From: Alphaproteobacteria bacterium
GTDB lineage: Bacteria; Pseudomonadota; Alphaproteobacteria; Micropepsales; Micropepsaceae
Direction of reading: 5' to 3'
DNA: 64,000 nt
Assembly: GCA_019247845.1 (NCBI GenBank)
Contig: JAFBAL010000041.1
Location: 1 to 64,000 of the forward strand
Position numbers and translations under genes: made by a program. Under the pieces are notes generated by a model, which saw only the letters and a list, made by a program, of their open reading frames with translations, was not told the origin of the DNA and did not search any database. Of this stretch, positions 62,608 through 64,000 are shown in pieces. Each line of letters opens with the position of its first letter. Position 1 is the stretch's first letter.

Positions 62608-63459
62608 ATGCCCATCAACTACGACGAACTCATGCAGGCGAAGCAGACGGGCATCGCCGCCAGCTATGGCGACCGCGAGACCATGCTCTATGCGCTCGGC
62701 ATCGGCTTCATGCGCGACCCGATGAACAAGGACGAGCTCAGATTCACATATGAGAACGACCTCAAGACCGTGCCGACCATGGCGACCGTCATCGGCTGGG
62801 GCAAAGGCAGCACGCTCGCGCGTTCCGGGATCAACTATATGATGGTCGTCCACGGCGAGCAGCGGCTCGCCATGCACAGGCCGCTGCCTTACGCGGCCGA
62901 CGTCACCTTCGACGAGCGCATTCTCGGCGTCTACGACAAGGGCAAGGACAAGGGCGCGGTGATCCTGATGGAGCGCGTGATCAGCGAAGCCGGCGGCGAC
63001 AAGATCTGCACGCTGGTGAACACGATCTTCGCGCGCGGCGACGGCGGCTTCGGCGGCCCGAAAGAGGGCGCACCCGAGCCGCACCCGATCCCCGCACGCG
63101 CCCCCGACCTCGTGCACGAATGCGACACGCGCCCCGACCAGGCGTTCCTCTATGCGCTGTCGGGCGACCGCAACCCGCTGCACCGCGATCCGAACTTCGC
63201 CAGGATGGCCGGCTTCCCCCGGCCCATCCTGCATGGGCTGTGCACCTATGGCACCGCCTGCCGCGCGATCGTCTCGACGGTCTGCGAATACGACGCGACG
63301 AAGATCACCGGCTTCGACGTGCGCTTCTCCGCGCCGGTGTTCCCGGGCGAGACCATCGTCACAGAGATGTGGAAGGACGGCAACATCGTCTCGTTCCGCT
63401 GCAAGCTGAAGGAGCGCGATGCGGTCGTCATCAACAATGGCAAGTGCACGCTCGCTTGA
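62608..63459 (+). CDS. MaoC-type hydratase 2 (2-enoyl-CoA hydratase, double hotdog)
   Basis: A 283-aa protein. Start ATG at 62608 (MPINYDELMQAKQTGIAASYG) with GGAGG upstream. Two hotdog domains. The C-terminal domain holds the hydratase-2 motif FLYALSGDRNPLHRDPNFARMAGFPRPILHG with Asp and His catalytic pair. It hydrates trans-2-enoyl-CoA to (R)-3-hydroxyacyl-CoA, as in peroxisomal MFE-2. It overlaps the next gene by 23 bp. Confidence 0.9.
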   Translation: MPINYDELMQAKQTGIAASYGDRETMLYALGIGFMRDPMNKDELRFTYENDLKTVPTMATVIGWGKGSTLARSGINYMMVVHGEQRLAMHRPLPYAADVTFDERILGVYDKGKDKGAVILMERVISEAGGDKICTLVNTIFARGDGGFGGPKEGAPEPHPIPARAPDLVHECDTRPDQAFLYALSGDRNPLHRDPNFARMAGFPRPILHGLCTYGTACRAIVSTVCEYDATKITGFDVRFSAPVFPGETIVTEMWKDGNIVSFRCKLKERDAVVINNGKCTLA

Positions 63460-64000
63460 AGAGGCGCGCGAGGCCGCGCTGCTGCATCCCGGCGACCCGG
63501 GCCGCGCCCTCGACCACGGCGAGGCGCTGCTCGAGGCGGGGCGGCTGCCCGACGCCATAGCCGAGTTCCAGCGCGCGCTCAGGCTCGATCATGCGAGCGC
63601 CGACGCGCGCCACGCGCTCGGCCGCGCCTGGCTGGCGGCGGGCGAGCCCGAGAAGGCGCTGGAAGCGCTCAAATACTTGAGTGGCGTCGACGACGAGACC
63701 GCCCGGGCGCAGGCGATGCTGGTGGCGCCGCGCTCCGATGCCGGCTATGTGCGCCACCTCTTCGACCAGTTCGCGGCCGATTACGACCAACGCATGACCG
63801 GCCAGCTCGGCTATGCGGCGCCTGCGATCCTGCGCCAGCTGGCCGATCTGGTGATGCCGGGCGCGACGGGCTTGCGGGTTCTCGATCTCGGCTGCGGCAC
63901 CGGGCTGACCGGCCTGGTCTTCAGGAGCATGGCGGCCAGCCTGGACGGCATCGATCTCAGCCCCGTCATGATCGAGAAGGCGCGGGCGCGGCGGCTCTAC
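63437..64000 (+). CDS. TPR-linked class I SAM methyltransferase, 3' end cut by window edge
   Basis: 188 codons are present, the frame running off the window. Start ATG at 63437 (MASARSLEEAREAALLH) overlaps MaoC by 23 bp. Residues about 20-85 form TPR units (HGEALLEAGRLPDAIAEFQRAL, ALGRAWLAAGEPEKALEAL). Residues about 105-188 are a methyltransferase: VRHLFDQFAADYDQRM, motif I VLDLGCGTGLTGLVF and IDLSPVMIEKARARRLY. This TPR-Methyltransf_25 combination is widespread in Alphaproteobacteria. Substrate unknown. Confidence 0.85.
   Translation, partial: MASARSLEEAREAALLHPGDPGRALDHGEALLEAGRLPDAIAEFQRALRLDHASADARHALGRAWLAAGEPEKALEALKYLSGVDDETARAQAMLVAPRSDAGYVRHLFDQFAADYDQRMTGQLGYAAPAILRQLADLVMPGATGLRVLDLGCGTGLTGLVFRSMAASLDGIDLSPVMIEKARARRLY

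Overview
The window is high-GC, densely packed chromosomal DNA with the habits of a free-living alphaproteobacterium. Genes are short-spaced, and many stop and start codons overlap (ATGA, GTGA, TGATG). Characteristic genes include a PodJ-like polarity protein with Sel1 repeats, a ligase-associated helicase/PdeM pair, a 4-hydroxyphenylpyruvate/homogentisate operon, and a large set of acyl-CoA enzymes (two thiolases, a glutaryl-CoA-type dehydrogenase, a CaiB-type CoA-transferase, crotonase, MaoC hydratase, thioesterases). Secreted S53, GH29 and TIGR03803-repeat proteins would fit a soil or plant-matter degrader, for example a Rhizomicrobium/Micropepsales-like lineage, but that placement is inference. 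I saw no rRNA, tRNA, CRISPR array, insertion sequence or prophage.

Layout. 1-5.4 kb: a truncated thiolase, a PLP trans-sulfuration enzyme, small envelope/stress proteins, RhlE helicase. 5.4-12.3 kb: a secreted HExxEW protein, then a minus-strand tyrosine catabolic operon hpd-hmgA-(sulfotransferase-like)-fah-maiA-marR with an 18-bp palindrome in front of hpd. 12.4-18.4 kb: secreted and envelope proteins (beta-barrel-like protein with a Cys cluster, Met/His-rich DUF2946 protein, alpha-L-fucosidase, TIGR03803 and GLUG repeat proteins). 18.5-25.2 kb: a decayed KHG-type ORF and a tightly coupled five-gene catabolic operon (LLM monooxygenase, hydrolase, D-aminoacylase-like amidohydrolase, TauD-like dioxygenase, acyl-CoA synthetase) of unknown substrate. 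25.2-33.0 kb: a long minus-strand run from an M20 hydrolase with a His-Gly tail to lutABC, interrupted by a hairpin-rich repeat.

33-41 kb: hydrolase, acyl-CoA dehydrogenase, CoA-transferase, Baeyer-Villiger-type monooxygenase, an S53 peptidase with a structured upstream region, and a dienoyl-CoA-reductase-like SDR. 41-46.7 kb: DNA repair pair, M15 peptidase, TIGR02186/TauE pair. 46.7-55.4 kb: REP-like palindromes, the PodJ-like protein, small conserved proteins, thiolase, Lrp regulator with a candidate operator, septation-protein-like and TPR proteins. 55.5-60.0 kb: tandem thioesterases, an AKR-SDR pair, a cNMP-binding patatin. 60.05-61.5 kb: a lower-GC two-gene island encoding a P-loop protein fused to a deoxyribosyltransferase-like domain, which is the best candidate for an undescribed system here. 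61.6-64 kb: crotonase, MaoC-type hydratase and a truncated TPR-methyltransferase.

The window mainly describes breakdown of aromatic amino acids, lactate and several unidentified carbonyl/amide/acyl compounds feeding acyl-CoA metabolism, together with envelope maintenance. All family names come from motif recognition by eye; no database search was run.
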